From positions 1 through 26,059 of the IMG/VR virus record IMGVR_UViG_3300033149_000645: a DNA stretch of 26,059 nucleotides; one strand, written 5' to 3'. The notes below the pieces were generated by a model. That model did no database searches. It was not told the origin of the DNA and worked only from the letters and a program-made list of their open reading frames with translations. Positions 9,710 through 17,476 of this stretch are shown here, piece after piece. The position numbers and the translations under genes were made by a program. Every line of letters starts with the position of its first letter. Within the stretch, counting starts at the first letter, position 1. The stretch is from a virus.

Positions 9710-10396
9710 TTACTTGCTTGCTTGGTCGTCTAGCTGTTCTTGTCCCAGTGAATAATTTACCACATCCATCTCACGTATTGATACCCCTGAGTACTGTAAA
9801 ATCTTATTTACCAATCGAGGCTCGTCATCAGCAGGCAATTCAAAGTCTTGGTAGTCGGCTTGCCCTTGGTCAAATACAGGTTCGCCCGCCGTAAGTGTTG
9901 AGTACGTCCAGTTGGGTTCTAGCGGGTAGCGGATATACTGAATCGTTCCCGAGGTGATAGTATCAGGATATGCCGTAGCGTTATTTCCGTTCTGCACATA
10001 TGCAGGGAAGCTCAGCGATGGCGCGGTCAGGTAAGAAGAGAGGAGTAAATTAATCTTTGAGTTTGATACCTGCTCCATCTCGTAGTTGCTTCCTGTAGGG
10101 AGTAGCTTATTGAGAAGAAAATAATCGGCTGGAAGAGCAAACGTATTGGTAGTGAAATTAGCTACCGTAGAGAATGTATCGATAACTTCCTCGAGGCTTC
10201 TTGCTATATCGGCATAGCCCGTTCCTGACTGGCGGATATTCTCCTTATTAATCTGGTAATTGTAGTCGTAGAAGTACTGGTCGAATATCTCGAGCTGTGC
10301 CTGCTTGGCATATAGATTGAAATCTGCTGGAGAGAGATACCCAAAATTATTCTTGTTCAGTATCGACAATACCGTATTTCTTACCGAATCTATCAT
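9710..10396 (-). CDS. Head-tail connector / ring protein, 228 aa
   Basis: The N-terminal 55 residues are helical and include SVRNTVLSILNKNNFGYLSP and DFNLYAKQAQLEIFDQYFYD. I associate this pattern with connector or ring proteins of crAss-like and flavobacterial phages. The middle (90-190) is a beta-rich region with several prolines and aromatic residues. The C-terminus is helical and acidic. It is the first gene after a terminator and has a TATCTTTG element 14 bases before its ATG, so it probably opens the tail operon. No Shine-Dalgarno sequence precedes the start. The paired presence of this protein and the 308-residue protein matches the two or more stacked ring proteins expected between portal and nozzle. 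The exact ring number cannot be assigned from sequence alone. Confidence 0.8.
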   Translation of the reverse strand: MIDSVRNTVLSILNKNNFGYLSPADFNLYAKQAQLEIFDQYFYDYNYQINKENIRQSGTGYADIARSLEEVIDTFSTVANFTTNTFALPADYFLLNKLLPTGSNYEMEQVSNSKINLLLSSYLTAPSLSFPAYVQNGNNATAYPDTITSGTIQYIRYPLEPNWTYSTLTAGEPVFDQGQADYQDFELPADDEPRLVNKILQYSGVSIREMDVVNYSLGQEQLDDQASK

Positions 10397-10410
10397 AGGG
10401 ACGCTTTTGA

Positions 10411-10418
10411 CAAAGATA
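10411..10418 (-). promoter_or_regulatory. Putative -7 promoter element (TATCTTTG) opening the tail operon
   Basis: TATCTTTG on the minus strand ends 14 bases before the ATG at 10396 and begins four bases after the T-tract of the terminator at 10423-10454. The order terminator, promoter, gene makes a transcript boundary plausible. No -33 element is visible because the upstream bases are the terminator stem. Confidence 0.55.
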
Positions 10419-10422
10419 AATC

Positions 10423-10454
10423 AAAAAAAGGGGCCACTATTTGTGACCCCTTTT
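10423..10454 (-). terminator. Rho-independent terminator after the 101-aa gene
   Basis: On the minus strand the stem GGGGTCAC / GTGGCCCC (one G-U pair) closes a five-base AAATA loop and is followed by seven T. Four A precede the stem, so the hairpin can extend by A-T pairs and could also work weakly in the opposite direction. It lies 23 bases after the stop at 10478, between the head-accessory genes and the ring/tail genes. Confidence 0.85.
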
Positions 10455-10477
10455 CTATTACGTTAATGTCTTTTCAA

Positions 10478-10783
10478 TTAGACAATACCAAACACGCTTG
10501 CCCTAGGAGGGTATGATAAAGCCGTGTGTTTATCCTGCGTGGCGGGTTTTGCCAACGCTGCAACCACCTGCCGTAAATACCACCCCGCATAGTTAAATTT
10601 AGCTAGCTGAGCGGGACTCACCTCTTCTATTGCAATGCCCAGCTCTGAGAGCGCTACATTTAATTTAAGAGGAAAATTAAAGAGAGTTCCACCCAACTGA
10701 GGTAAGCAAACATAGCCTACAGTTCCCGCTTCAACTTCTACAGCTGGAGAAGATGGTATGATAAGTTTCGTATTAGTCGCCAT
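10478..10783 (-). CDS. Small virion-module protein of unknown function, 101 aa
   Basis: I do not recognise this 101-residue protein. It begins MATNTKLIIPSSPAVEVEAG, with a short beta-rich N-terminal half containing GYVCLPQLGGTLFNFPLKLN. A helical segment follows (about 42-80, LSELGIAIEEVSPAQLAKFN, then WYLRQVVAALAK), and it ends in SVFGIV. There is no signal peptide or clear membrane span. Ten bases separate it from the upstream gene at 10794, and a strong terminator follows its stop, so it ends the short operon that starts near 11606. Its neighbours suggest a minor capsid or decoration role. That is a guess from position only. The codon-level integrity (ATG, TAA, tight spacing) supports a real gene. 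Confidence 0.7.
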   Translation of the reverse strand: MATNTKLIIPSSPAVEVEAGTVGYVCLPQLGGTLFNFPLKLNVALSELGIAIEEVSPAQLAKFNYAGWYLRQVVAALAKPATQDKHTALSYPPRASVFGIV

Positions 10784-10793
10784 AGTCTTATGT

Positions 10794-11606
10794 TTAAGAG
10801 TGAGAAATGTAAGTAACTAGAAGATTCGTATACTGAACTGGATGCGGTATATACAAAGGATTGTTTCCAGCCTGTGCATTAGCCGTATCTACCAAGGATT
10901 GTAGTTCCGCTTCTAGCGTAGCTGACGCCGTAGTGTTTGGGATAATATGGATATTGTAGTTATCGACATTCTCTTCTACATTAGGAATTACAACAGTAAT
11001 TAAAGAATTACTAGTCTTGGTGATAGAAGTAATGTTTTCACAATTGAAAGCAGCCTCATCGCATTGTTTAGTGGGAGTAATAACCCTAAATGCTTTTCCC
11101 GTTTCAATAGCGGTATCCAAAAGCAAATTTTTATCATCAATAACCTTTACAACAGTAGCTTTAGTGTCATCGGTGATATTGACTACGATGTCTCCAGCGG
11201 ATACAAAATGGTCAAACTTAGAATCAACAACAGTAGTAAGGTAATTCGTATCTCCTGGAGCAGTCGTTGTTCCAGAAGCGGTAGTACCATATACAGCAGA
11301 ATTAATTACAGGCCATCCAGCAGAAGTTGGTGATTCATAAATAACATACCCCTTTGCCGTTGGAGCTAAGTCGGCAGGGCTAACAGAAAGAGTGCTTCCA
11401 TCATCCACAGCCGTCACAACCCCTGACGTACCATCACTGGTATTGTGAATAATCATACCAGGGCGTACTTGAGAAAAACCCCCGAGATTGAAACCCGCCT
11501 CTGAATCGATTAGCTTTCCAGATGTAGTAGTCCCATCGCTAGTTCCATTATGAACGTAAATAGGTTTCTGAAAAACAACAAATTTTGGTAGAGGATAATC
11601 AGACAT
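10794..11606 (-). CDS. Beta-module virion protein (decoration or head-fibre candidate), 270 aa
   Basis: This 270-residue protein contains two related beta modules. Residues 31-91 include FSQVRPGMIIHNTSDGT and GVVTAVDDGSTLSVSP. Residues 126-178 include FVSAGDIVVNITDDTKATVV and VIDDKNLLLDT. Both follow the pattern 'hydrophobic-x-x-G-x-I/V, polar turn, V-x-x-V-D-D, L-x-L'. The N-terminal 30 residues and the last 90 (with ITVVIPNVEENVDNYNIHII) are also beta-rich. No catalytic motif, signal or membrane span is seen. It starts 16 bases after a TATCTTTG element and lies between the capsid gene and the ring genes, so a capsid decoration, head fibre or other surface protein is likely. I cannot name the family. 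The internal duplication is read directly from the residues; the structural role is inferred. Confidence 0.75.
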   Translation of the reverse strand: MSDYPLPKFVVFQKPIYVHNGTSDGTTTSGKLIDSEAGFNLGGFSQVRPGMIIHNTSDGTSGVVTAVDDGSTLSVSPADLAPTAKGYVIYESPTSAGWPVINSAVYGTTASGTTTAPGDTNYLTTVVDSKFDHFVSAGDIVVNITDDTKATVVKVIDDKNLLLDTAIETGKAFRVITPTKQCDEAAFNCENITSITKTSNSLITVVIPNVEENVDNYNIHIIPNTTASATLEAELQSLVDTANAQAGNNPLYIPHPVQYTNLLVTYISHS

Positions 11607-11622
11607 AGTTCAATATTTTTAT

Positions 11623-11630
11623 CAAAGATA
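11623..11630 (-). promoter_or_regulatory. Putative -7 promoter element (TATCTTTG)
   Basis: TATCTTTG on the minus strand ends 16 bases before the ATG at 11606, in a 39-base gap whose other bases are A/T-rich. Spacing to the start is the same as at 2544-2551 and close to that at 10411-10418. No -33 match is visible. Confidence 0.5.
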
Positions 11631-11645
11631 GGGGTTTTAAAAAAA

Positions 11646-12386
11646 TCACTCTAGCTGCTTGTCAAGCATCTTCAATACCTCGATACCATCATCGCTCTGT
11701 AAGTAAGCGGCGATAGCAGACTTTGGGTCTTCACCAAAAGGAACCGTCATCATACGCTTCTTATTGGTCTTTAAGTTAAAGTGGATGTCGCGTCCGTTAT
11801 TACGCATACCCAACAACCCTTTGTCAAGGATTAACGACACCTTGCCGTACAGGTCCAAAGAGGGGTCTTCTAGAGCTTCTAAGAAGTCAGAAGGGTATCG
11901 CTTAGCTAGGATTAAGATATCACGTTTGAGCTCAGCAGAAGAAAGTTTACTAGGGTCAATCTCTAGGAGCACCCGAGCAATCATCTCCATCTCCGTCACA
12001 CTCATCTTACGCGCAGCTACCAAGGCGTCGGCCTCGACAACCATATGGTCTAGCTCCTCCTGAGCGTCCTTCTCTTTATTAACTTCAGAAAAGGTAGAGC
12101 CTGAGTCAGGGTGCAGACTCAAAAAATGCTGTAGTACCTGGTTTTCTTTTGGTACCGAAAGGAACCCGTCTTCAAAGACGATTGGTTCTAAAATAAAGTT
12201 TCCGTCTTGCTCGTCTTCGAATGGAGTTTTCTGATTGCGAGCATACCGTAAAGCGCGATTGACTTGTCCGTCAAAATACATAAGAGGCTTACGGGCGGTG
12301 TTGCGGGAAGACAGCGTAAAGGTTAACGGTGCCACGTCGCGGTTAAGCTTGTAGACCTTGTCTACGAGTTGAGCTTGTTTTTTCAT
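11646..12386 (-). CDS. Conserved-looking phage protein next to the capsid gene, 246 aa
   Basis: The N-terminal half is basic then acidic, with LNRDVAPLTFTLSSRNTARK, LMYFDGQVNRALRYARNQ and PFEDEQDGNFILEPIVFEDG. The rest is helical with acidic stretches: KEKDAQEELDHMVVEADALV, EMIARVLLEIDPSKLSSAEL. The C-terminus holds FNLKTNKKRMMTVPFGEDPK. I have an impression of similar proteins beside structural genes in marine phages, but I cannot attach a function. The motif content does not indicate a nuclease, protease or chaperone. The gene follows the capsid terminator by 25 bases and has an A/T-rich leader without Shine-Dalgarno sequence or clear TAnnTTTG. It may depend on read-through from the capsid transcript. 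A minor head protein or assembly factor is possible; confidence in any role is low. Confidence 0.75.
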   Translation of the reverse strand: MKKQAQLVDKVYKLNRDVAPLTFTLSSRNTARKPLMYFDGQVNRALRYARNQKTPFEDEQDGNFILEPIVFEDGFLSVPKENQVLQHFLSLHPDSGSTFSEVNKEKDAQEELDHMVVEADALVAARKMSVTEMEMIARVLLEIDPSKLSSAELKRDILILAKRYPSDFLEALEDPSLDLYGKVSLILDKGLLGMRNNGRDIHFNLKTNKKRMMTVPFGEDPKSAIAAYLQSDDGIEVLKMLDKQLE

Positions 12387-12410
12387 TTTATTGAATTAAG
12401 AATTTATAAG

Positions 12411-12447
12411 AAAAAAAAGGAGGGGGTTTTACTGCCCCCCTCCCTTT
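12411..12447 (-). terminator. Rho-independent terminator after the major capsid gene
   Basis: On the minus strand GGAGGGGG pairs with CCCCCTCC across a nine-base loop, and eight T follow. Beyond the core, an unpaired base then three A-T pairs can lengthen the stem. It starts seven bases after the capsid stop codon. A GC-rich stem with a T-run directly behind the most highly expressed virion gene is the expected place for a terminator. Confidence 0.85.
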
Positions 12448-12453
12448 CAGAGA

Positions 12454-13893
12454 TTAGTCACGGAACAAGAAGAAGTTGTTCGCGCCGAGCGTACATACAG
12501 CTCGCTCAGACAGGAAGTTGACTTCCATAGCGTCGAGGTCGCTAGTACGTGCTCCACCAGCAGAACCAGTAATCCAAGTCTTGTAACGACGGTCTTCAGT
12601 TTCTGAAGCTCGGTACCGAACGTGGAGGAAAGGTCGCTTAGCGTTCTTACCCATAATTTGGTCGTATACAGTTGTTGAACCAGCTGGCACCAACAAGCCG
12701 TCTACCTTACCACCATTCAAACCACCACGCATAGTTGGGTCGTTCAAGTACTTCCAGTCAGACTTATAGAAGTCATAGCCACGTCGGAAGCCACGGAAGC
12801 CGAGGTTCAACGCCATCTCTTCGTCATTGTCAAAGAGACCATACGAAGTGCCACCATTACCGTAAGAGTTCTGAGCAGCCAACATATCGTCAATAGCGAA
12901 TGAGAAGTCGCGGTTAACGAAGATTACATTTTCTTCGATAGAACCCTGCTTATCCAATCGCTGGATGATAGTATCAAACTCAGCCAATGTAGTTGGAACA
13001 CCCTGGAATACATTTCCTCGGTTGTTAACTACATAGAAGACACCCTCAGAACCAGCGGCTGTGTTACCAGCAGCACCTGCTGTTGCTTGAGAGCTCAAAG
13101 CTGCCAAAGCACCCGAGCCTACTTCCGCAGGAACGGCTTCAATCATAGCAGTCTCCAGGTAGTCATCGAAACGAAGACGTGTCTCGTGCTCAGACTTCAA
13201 ATACCATAGGTATCCAGTAGCTCCGTTTTCAGAAGTTACTTCAACCCAACCGATTTGAGCCATATCAGAACCGTTGACAGCGTACTTATCCTTCAAGATA
13301 ATTGGCTTATTCTCAAAGAAGTTGTCCTCAGCCTCCAAAGAACCAACCATACCAGCTGTGCCTTTGGCAAACTCAGAACCATAAACGAAGATGCTACAAG
13401 CAGCAGACGTTTCCATACCAGTTGCCTGACCGCCAGCTTCATAGTAAGCTACGTCAATAGTAAAAGCCCCAGCAGCAACGTCGCCAACGGCAGTAATAAC
13501 AGCTTTGTTATTAAGCGTTGCACCACCTGCGGCAGAAGAAATCATAATGGTTTGACCTACACGCAAAGCGCTATTAGCAGCGGTAGTAGGAAGCGTGATA
13601 GTCCACGTTGCCGTATCTTCTCCGTCAGCAGTTGATGTAACACAAGCGTCATACTTAATATGCAAACGCCCTTGCTCAGCCCACTTGATGAGGTCAGAGT
13701 TAGAAGGCATCTCTGCCCCTACCATACGCAAGAAACCAGCGATAGTACGGTTTCCGTAGCGCTCAAATTCTTTCTCGTAAGTATCAGGAAGATACTGGTT
13801 CAAGAAATTAAAGTCAGTGATATAATTTGACGCCAAAGCTTTTTGCTCTGGTGCTGGGGTTAAATCAAACCCAGGGGATGTCAATACAGCCAT
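12454..13893 (-). CDS. Major capsid protein (HK97-type fold expected), 479 aa
   Basis: This is the shell-forming protein. The length (479) and the N-terminal block FLNQYLPDTYEKEFERYGNR and TIAGFLRMVGAEMPSNSDLI (31-69) match what I know of major capsid proteins in crAss-like and flavobacterial phages. A beta-rich segment at about 84-172 (VGQTIMISSAAGG, VITAVGDVAAGAFTIDVAYY) looks like an inserted surface domain. The core resumes near 173 and continues with VFQGVPTTLAEFDTIIQRLD and VIFVNRDFSFAIDDML. The C-terminus is MEVNFLSERAVCTLGANNFF. It follows the scaffold gene by 18 bases, and a terminator lies directly after its stop. The start has an A-rich leader and no Shine-Dalgarno sequence, as expected for strongly translated Bacteroidota genes. 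The assignment also rests on order: terminase, portal, scaffold, capsid. Confidence 0.9.
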   Translation of the reverse strand: MAVLTSPGFDLTPAPEQKALASNYITDFNFLNQYLPDTYEKEFERYGNRTIAGFLRMVGAEMPSNSDLIKWAEQGRLHIKYDACVTSTADGEDTATWTITLPTTAANSALRVGQTIMISSAAGGATLNNKAVITAVGDVAAGAFTIDVAYYEAGGQATGMETSAACSIFVYGSEFAKGTAGMVGSLEAEDNFFENKPIILKDKYAVNGSDMAQIGWVEVTSENGATGYLWYLKSEHETRLRFDDYLETAMIEAVPAEVGSGALAALSSQATAGAAGNTAAGSEGVFYVVNNRGNVFQGVPTTLAEFDTIIQRLDKQGSIEENVIFVNRDFSFAIDDMLAAQNSYGNGGTSYGLFDNDEEMALNLGFRGFRRGYDFYKSDWKYLNDPTMRGGLNGGKVDGLLVPAGSTTVYDQIMGKNAKRPFLHVRYRASETEDRRYKTWITGSAGGARTSDLDAMEVNFLSERAVCTLGANNFFLFRD

Positions 13894-13911
13894 TTTTTCT
13901 GTTTTTAAAAA

Positions 13912-15000
13912 TTATACTCTACGGGCGCTCCTAATTTTTAGTCCGCGTCCCGAATCGGAATTTACATTCCGAATTTGCATTCCATCCTTCCTCGATGTCT
14001 CAGGCACCTTTCGCGAATCCATATTTATATTCTTGGATTTACGACTGATGTTTTCGACTCCGTCAGCTTTGCCCTGCTCATAAAAGAACTGGGCGAACTT
14101 AGAAGGATTCATTGCAACGCTCAAAGCCTTATGGTATCCTGCTGCGTCCTGAATCAAACCGTCTTCACCCATAAACTTATTGATAAAGTTCATAATGTCA
14201 GTCTGGTTTTTCTTCATCTCGCTAGCGTTCCCTGGGTTAAAAGTGACGTCCTTATCTCCGACTTTAAATTCAAAACCTTTGAATTCATCAGAAAAAACTT
14301 CGTCAGTCTTATCCCGAAACCACTCGTTACGACGAGCGTTTTCTTGTTGGATACTACTAGACTCCTTCACGTATTGTTGATAGGCTTCAAAATTTTCCTT
14401 CTCTTCGCCAGACAAAGGATTCCCGCTTGACTCAAGGGGTACCTTATATTGCTCTTGAAGGTCTGAGAAATATTTCTTAGCCTTATTAACCTCTTTCTTC
14501 TTAGCGACCTTTCGCTTACGGATGACAGACTCCTCATCGAGGTCTGCATCGTAACTGAAATCGTCTACCATACTCTTTACATCGTCGGCATCTAAACCGT
14601 CTTCTGTAGCGAGGTAGTAGTCAGCTAAGAGTGCGTCAGGGTTCATTTCGTCATAGTCCTTGTTGAGTTCAACAAAGTCTTTGAGCCCACGACCCGTCTC
14701 TTTTTTGAAACGGAAATAAGCGTCTACATCTTCAGGGAGCTCAGGTGCGGACTCGCGCTCTTCGAATAGCTCCCCTACGGTGTTAATCTCTTTTCCGTAT
14801 CGGTCCTTTAGAAATGAAAGAACTTGTTCCTCATCTAAACCAGCGGGCTCTTCTTGTGTCGGCTCCGACACAGTTTCAGCTACTGGCTCGTCAGGTGTTT
14901 CACCACTTACTTCGGCTTCGTGTTTTTCAAGAAGCTGCTGTTCCACTTCTGCAACAGACTTCTCTTCTACCGCGCCTAGGTCTCGTACTTTAATTTCCAT
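13912..15000 (-). CDS. Scaffolding protein, 362 aa
   Basis: This hydrophilic protein, placed between portal and capsid, has the composition of a phage scaffold. Residues 1-55 are acidic and disordered-looking (VAEVEQQLLEKHEAEVSGET). The middle is helical with alternating charge: DVDAYFRFKKETGRGLKDFV at about 91-110, then a Lys-rich stretch RKRKVAKKKEVNKAKKYFSD at about 161-180. The C-terminal 45 residues are strongly basic and end GLKIRSARRV, as in scaffolds whose basic tail binds the capsid protein. An FAQFFYEQGKADG segment precedes this tail, a pattern common in such proteins. A protease domain is not visible, so this is a scaffold without an obvious prohead protease. A TATCTTCG element lies 15 bases before the ATG. 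Function is assigned from composition and order. Confidence 0.85.
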   Translation of the reverse strand: MEIKVRDLGAVEEKSVAEVEQQLLEKHEAEVSGETPDEPVAETVSEPTQEEPAGLDEEQVLSFLKDRYGKEINTVGELFEERESAPELPEDVDAYFRFKKETGRGLKDFVELNKDYDEMNPDALLADYYLATEDGLDADDVKSMVDDFSYDADLDEESVIRKRKVAKKKEVNKAKKYFSDLQEQYKVPLESSGNPLSGEEKENFEAYQQYVKESSSIQQENARRNEWFRDKTDEVFSDEFKGFEFKVGDKDVTFNPGNASEMKKNQTDIMNFINKFMGEDGLIQDAAGYHKALSVAMNPSKFAQFFYEQGKADGVENISRKSKNINMDSRKVPETSRKDGMQIRNVNSDSGRGLKIRSARRV

Positions 15001-15015
15001 TATATTTAATTTGTG

Positions 15016-15023
15016 CGAAGATA
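15016..15023 (-). promoter_or_regulatory. Possible -7 element (TATCTTCG) before the scaffold-capsid genes
   Basis: The minus strand reads TATCTTCG, one base from TATCTTTG, and ends 15 bases before the ATG at 15000, the same spacing as at the other sites. It lies in the 40-base gap after the portal stop. A separate promoter here would raise scaffold and capsid expression above portal. The C at the seventh position makes it the weakest match of the set. Confidence 0.4.
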
Positions 15024-15040
15024 ATTATTTTTTACCGACC

Positions 15041-17476
15041 TCATCGTGGCTCGAACTCAGCAAGGTCAAAGCCATCAAGGCTGTCCTCATTTGATTCAAA
15101 ATCGATAGGCGGTAAGTTGTTCTTACGCTGATTAATTAGTTTCGACTGCTCTGTATTCTGCTGACTAATACGCTTTGCTTTAGCGTCTTCACGCATATCT
15201 TCTCGCCCAGCAATAAGCTCTTCAGTTACACCCTTGAGCTGCATATTGTAATCGAACTCCTGCTGCATCAACTGGTTTTTAAGCTGAGCCTCCATCTGCA
15301 TACGCTCGATATCAAAAGCCACCTCGGCTTGTTTAATCTGCACCTTCTGCTGACCCTCGGCCTGTATCTTCATCATCTGAGACTCCGTAGCCAGCTTCTG
15401 AGATTCGAACTGCTGCTGAGCTTGCATCTGCTGCTGCTGAAGCTGCATAGCTTCCTCGCGCTCTTGCTTCTTCTTGCGCTTGAGCTTAAGCAATTGATTA
15501 CCTAGCTTGATGTTCTTAATCTCTCTGATATCGATAGCGTCCTCCAAATTGATATCGTTCTTAGACAAAGCCATCTGGATATTCTGCTCGAGCATAGCCC
15601 TTTGCTCTTCGTCAGGGGCCACCTCAATAAAGACACCGAAATCGTAGATATACAAATCTTTGATATCGTTAAGGATAGAGATATTGTACTTGCCGATTTG
15701 ATTTGCAAACTCTTCCTTAAAGTCTGCATACTCCAATATATCAGCTACCCTACACGACAAAGCTTCAGCCAACGACTTCAATATAAACAAGCTACCATCT
15801 AAGATATGACGAGTGGCTACGTTAGAGTTAAGCGCCGCTAGTTTCTGTACCCCTACCAATGAGTTAGGGTCAGGCATAGAGCCGTCACGCGCTTCATTGA
15901 GACCAGTAATATCACGTATCATATTGAGGTAGTGATTGTAGTTCCCAATCAAAGCACTAATCTTAGACTGCCCTGAGTTACTGGTGAGCTGCTGGATAGG
16001 GACTCGAGCGTTATTAAACTCGCCATCCTGCGTATAGCTACGCCCGACTACACTACCCGTCTGGAAATACAGACGCAAAGCGTCCTCTGGGTTGTACGCA
16101 TTGCCTGTCCCAAGGTCTACTTCGTTAAGTCCGTCAGCATCAATGAACACACCGTCTGGAACGATGCGCGACATTACTTGCTGTAGTTTAAGGTGGGTAA
16201 TCTGTATCTGGTCAGCCAAAGGAATCATACGTCGAACCAATGACTCGATGTTACCCTTGTACATACGTGGCGCACAGGCCAAGTAATTTGGAACTGCGTA
16301 CTGTGATGCAGATTTAGGACGGACCATATTTTCCGCCATCTCCCACTTGAGAATAATATTGGTTCCCATAACCATAACGCCCTCATACCATACATCGATA
16401 GTCTTTTCGATTTTCTCGAACCGACCATCCTCCATCATCTCTTCTGGTGGGTTAAACGTATCGTCCTTCTCAACCACCTTAGCGCCTCCGCCATCCATTA
16501 CCTTCTTCTTGTAGACAAACTTTTGTGTTGTCTTGTAGTTGAAGTACATAAGGGTCGTGGTATCCTGATAGAAGATATCGTTATCGTAGAACTGTTGTAC
16601 GTTATAGTAATCGTACCAGCTCTGAGAATGCTTTGAAATTTCCTTGAGGTCGTCCGTAGTAAGGTTAGGGTCTATCTTAATAAGCTCAGTGATAGGCACT
16701 GTCTTAATCTCTCCCCAGTAGAAATTATCTTGGAAGTACGGGTCTTCGGTATAGCTATATACCACGTTAGCGGGGTCTACATACTTTACCTGTACCCCGT
16801 CACCCTTGAGGAACTCGTGCTTTACAACTCCTACACCAAGTACAGCAAGGTCGTAGTCTACGCGCTGCCTGGTTTCGTTATACCTGTTCTGCTCGAGAAG
16901 TGTATTGATAGCCTCCTCTTCCGCTATCTCAATCGCAGGCTTATAGTTAAGCTGCATATACAAAGACAGTTCCTCATCGCTATTAGGAAGCTCGTCAGGA
17001 GATACAGTGAAAGGGTCTACGCCAAAGCCTTCCTTTACCTGCATCAAAAGGTCTTTAGAGACCATCTGAGCCTCTATCATATCCTGATACTTACTACGCT
17101 TTGCCGACGACATAGCGTCTTGAGCGTAAGCCTTGACATCAAACAAACGGTCCGACATACCGTTAACTACGATATCAACGAACTTAGGGATGATAGGAAT
17201 TGGAGTCCAGTCCAGGTTCAAATAAGAAAGGTCACCGTCGACCGAGAGTTCACTTTTATACTTAGCAACAGACTGCTCTCCCCTAGCGTACAATCGGAGT
17301 CGATTAAAATCTCTCCATTGGCTATAGAAGCGACAACCGTTTCCATCCCTCTTAAACCACTCATACTGAATGGCTTGTCCAATCTGCAATCCATACTCAT
17401 AAGTCGCCTTTTCAGCGTCAGAAACAAATTGGGTAGGGAACGAGGCAGATGCTATGTTAACCTGAACATCTCTCAT
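15041..17476 (-). CDS. Portal protein, 811 aa
   Basis: The portal forms the dodecameric ring at the capsid vertex through which TerL packages DNA. The length (811) fits large podovirus or crAss-like portals. The N-terminal part has FYSQWRDFNRLRLYARGEQS (50-69) and a segment with LNLDWTPIPIIPKFVDIVVN (86-105), typical of portal cores. Residues around 516-560 contain ITGLNEARDGSMPDPNSLVG and VQKLAALNSNVATRHILDGS, a signature I associate with portals of Bacteroidota phages. Residues 663-770 are a long Gln/Met/Glu-rich helix (EEAMQLQQQQMQAQQQFESQ), probably the C-terminal barrel. The final 40 residues are acidic. Its ATG overlaps the TerL stop by one base (TAATG), consistent with coupled translation of the packaging machine. 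Confidence 0.92.
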   Translation of the reverse strand: MRDVQVNIASASFPTQFVSDAEKATYEYGLQIGQAIQYEWFKRDGNGCRFYSQWRDFNRLRLYARGEQSVAKYKSELSVDGDLSYLNLDWTPIPIIPKFVDIVVNGMSDRLFDVKAYAQDAMSSAKRSKYQDMIEAQMVSKDLLMQVKEGFGVDPFTVSPDELPNSDEELSLYMQLNYKPAIEIAEEEAINTLLEQNRYNETRQRVDYDLAVLGVGVVKHEFLKGDGVQVKYVDPANVVYSYTEDPYFQDNFYWGEIKTVPITELIKIDPNLTTDDLKEISKHSQSWYDYYNVQQFYDNDIFYQDTTTLMYFNYKTTQKFVYKKKVMDGGGAKVVEKDDTFNPPEEMMEDGRFEKIEKTIDVWYEGVMVMGTNIILKWEMAENMVRPKSASQYAVPNYLACAPRMYKGNIESLVRRMIPLADQIQITHLKLQQVMSRIVPDGVFIDADGLNEVDLGTGNAYNPEDALRLYFQTGSVVGRSYTQDGEFNNARVPIQQLTSNSGQSKISALIGNYNHYLNMIRDITGLNEARDGSMPDPNSLVGVQKLAALNSNVATRHILDGSLFILKSLAEALSCRVADILEYADFKEEFANQIGKYNISILNDIKDLYIYDFGVFIEVAPDEEQRAMLEQNIQMALSKNDINLEDAIDIREIKNIKLGNQLLKLKRKKKQEREEAMQLQQQQMQAQQQFESQKLATESQMMKIQAEGQQKVQIKQAEVAFDIERMQMEAQLKNQLMQQEFDYNMQLKGVTEELIAGREDMREDAKAKRISQQNTEQSKLINQRKNNLPPIDFESNEDSLDGFDLAEFEPR

